Part shown: positions 5,585 to 6,317 of the stretch, in pieces
Numbering within the stretch: the stretch's first letter is position 1
How the letters are laid out: each line of letters opens with the position of its first letter
Assembly: GCA_003558145.1 (NCBI GenBank)
Contig: PWMP01000095.1
Coordinates: 1 to 6,317 of the forward strand
Direction: 5' to 3'
DNA from: Elusimicrobiota bacterium
Lineage (GTDB): Bacteria; CG03; SLGR01; PWQF01
Length of the DNA: 6,317 bases
Made by a program: the position numbers and the translations under genes
Notes under the pieces: model-generated
The model's database searches: none
The model's input: only the letters and a program-made list of their open reading frames with translations
What the model was told of the DNA's origin: nothing

Positions 5585-6141
5585 TGGCCAAACAGTTAAA
5601 AAGCCCTGTTTACAAGGATTATGTTGATAATATTGTCCAGGAGATTCAAAAGGAATTTAAAGTAGGTTCCCCTTACGGTGTTCCGGAAATAAAAAAGGTT
5701 ATAGTGAACGTAGGGGTAAGCAAAGCAAAGGACGACAAAGCTCTGCTTGAAGAGGCTGTAGAAAATCTTAAGCTCATAACCGGTCAGCAGCCGATTGTAA
5801 CCAAAGCTAAGAAAGCTATATCCAATTTTACGCTGAAAAAAGGGAATCCTATTGGGTGTAAAGTTACTTTAAGAGGAGAAAGGATGTATGCGTTCATTCA
5901 CAAGCTTCTTACAATAGCGATACCGCGTATAAGAGATTTTGGCGGGCTGAAGAAAAGTATAGACCGTTTCGGAAATCTAACGATAGGAATAAATGATGAA
6001 TCGATATTTCCGGAAATAAATCAGGATAAACTTAAAATGGCAAAAGGCCTTAGTATTTCAATTATAACCAATAGGCAGGAAAGGGAACTCTCCGAAAAGC
6101 TTTTTGAGCGTATGGGATTCCCATTTAAAGATAAGGAGTAA
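5584..6141 (+). CDS. rplE: Large subunit ribosomal protein L5
   Basis: L5 is part of the 5S rRNA particle in the central protuberance and contacts P-site tRNA and S13. The product is 185 residues from ATG 5584, a little longer than E. coli (179). Motifs are VPEIKKVIVNVGVS (about 33-46), GQQPIVTKAKKAISNF (67-82), VTLRGERMYAF (94-104), IPRIRDFGGL (113-122) and IFPEI (141-145), ending in GFPF. ATG 5584 shares its first base with the rplX stop (TAATG). The nearest GGAG (5567-5570) is 13 bases upstream, which is long, so coupling to rplX is likely. An in-frame ATG at 5563 lies within rplX and adds a non-homologous stretch. One base separates the stop from rpsN. Confidence 0.97.
   Translation: MAKQLKSPVYKDYVDNIVQEIQKEFKVGSPYGVPEIKKVIVNVGVSKAKDDKALLEEAVENLKLITGQQPIVTKAKKAISNFTLKKGNPIGCKVTLRGERMYAFIHKLLTIAIPRIRDFGGLKKSIDRFGNLTIGINDESIFPEINQDKLKMAKGLSISIITNRQERELSEKLFERMGFPFKDKE
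6133..6138 (+). promoter_or_regulatory. Ribosome binding site for rpsN, short spacing
   Basis: AAGGAG lies in the last codons of rplE and ends only four bases before ATG 6143. The core match is good but the spacing is at the short end of the usual range. Confidence 0.65.
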
Positions 6142-6142
6142 A

Positions 6143-6317
6143 ATGGCACGTAAAGGACTGATTGAAAAACAGAAAAGAACTCCTAAATTCAGAGTTCGAA
6201 AATATAACCGCTGCAGCCTCTGCGGCAGGCGTAGAGGACATATGCGGGATTTCGGCATATGCAGGATATGTTTCAGAAAGCTGGCTTCGGAAGGGAAGTT
6301 ACCGGGAGTTACAAAAT
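6143..6317 (+). CDS. rpsN: Small subunit ribosomal protein S14, zinc-binding type (3' end cut by window)
   Basis: S14 is a 30S head protein near S3, S10 and S19, needed late in small-subunit assembly. Fifty-eight complete codons are visible before the window ends; the short type-Z family is about 61 residues, so only the last few (usually KASW-like) are missing. Two CxxC pairs, Cys24/Cys27 and Cys40/Cys43, define the zinc-binding form, with the signatures YNRCSLCGR and DFGICRICFR and a C-terminal LPGVTK. The zinc-free long form of E. coli (about 101 residues) lacks these pairs. The gene starts one base after rplE, the normal position between L5 and the expected downstream S8 gene. The truncation is due to the window edge, not a mutation. 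Confidence 0.96.
   Translation, partial: MARKGLIEKQKRTPKFRVRKYNRCSLCGRRRGHMRDFGICRICFRKLASEGKLPGVTK

Noticed and set aside
5560..5610. Possible S8 operator at the rplX-rplE junction
   Set aside because: I looked for the bulged helix known from the E. coli site and saw only 3-bp pairings, which are not significant. A covariance search would be needed to claim it.

Overview
This window is a bacterial translation-gene cluster: the junction of the str, S10 and spc operons. It holds the 3' end of an EF-Tu gene, then fourteen complete ribosomal-protein genes and the start of a fifteenth, all on the + strand. The order is the classical bacterial one: tuf', rpsJ, rplC, rplD, rplW, rplB, rpsS, rplV, rpsC, rplP, rpmC, rpsQ, rplN, rplX, rplE, rpsN'. 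No gene is missing, duplicated, inverted or interrupted, and no foreign gene is inserted.

Layout: 1-101 is the tuf end; 118-4906 is the S10 block (rpsJ to rpsQ); 4903-6317 is the start of the spc block (rplN to rpsN, cut by the window edge). The only non-coding bases are short gaps that add up to about 28 nt. The other junctions are 1- to 11-nt overlaps. There is no room between genes for the long S10 leader or the separate spc promoter known from E. coli. The whole window therefore looks like one polycistronic, translationally coupled transcript that begins upstream in the str genes and continues past the 3' end, where rpsH, rplF, rplR, rpsE and so on would be expected.

Organism: clearly bacterial (bacterial-type L3, L4, L16 and L29; Shine-Dalgarno sites; classical order). 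Base composition looks moderately AT-rich by eye (not computed). S14 is the short zinc-binding type and L24 carries a C-terminal zinc ribbon, so at least two zinc ribosomal proteins are encoded here. Several sequence details (S3 N-terminus, L2 segment after the HGGG motif, short L4 N-terminus) do not match E. coli or Bacillus. They suggest a less-studied phylum, possibly an uncultured Omnitrophota- or Elusimicrobiota-like lineage, but that placement is a guess.

Function: S10, S19, S3, S17 and S14 go to the small subunit. L3, L4, L23, L2, L22, L16, L29, L14, L24 and L5 go to the large subunit. EF-Tu delivers aminoacyl-tRNA to the finished ribosome. I found no undescribed system. The findings are modest variations on a very conserved housekeeping locus; the best is a charge reversal at the S3 mRNA-helicase lysine position.
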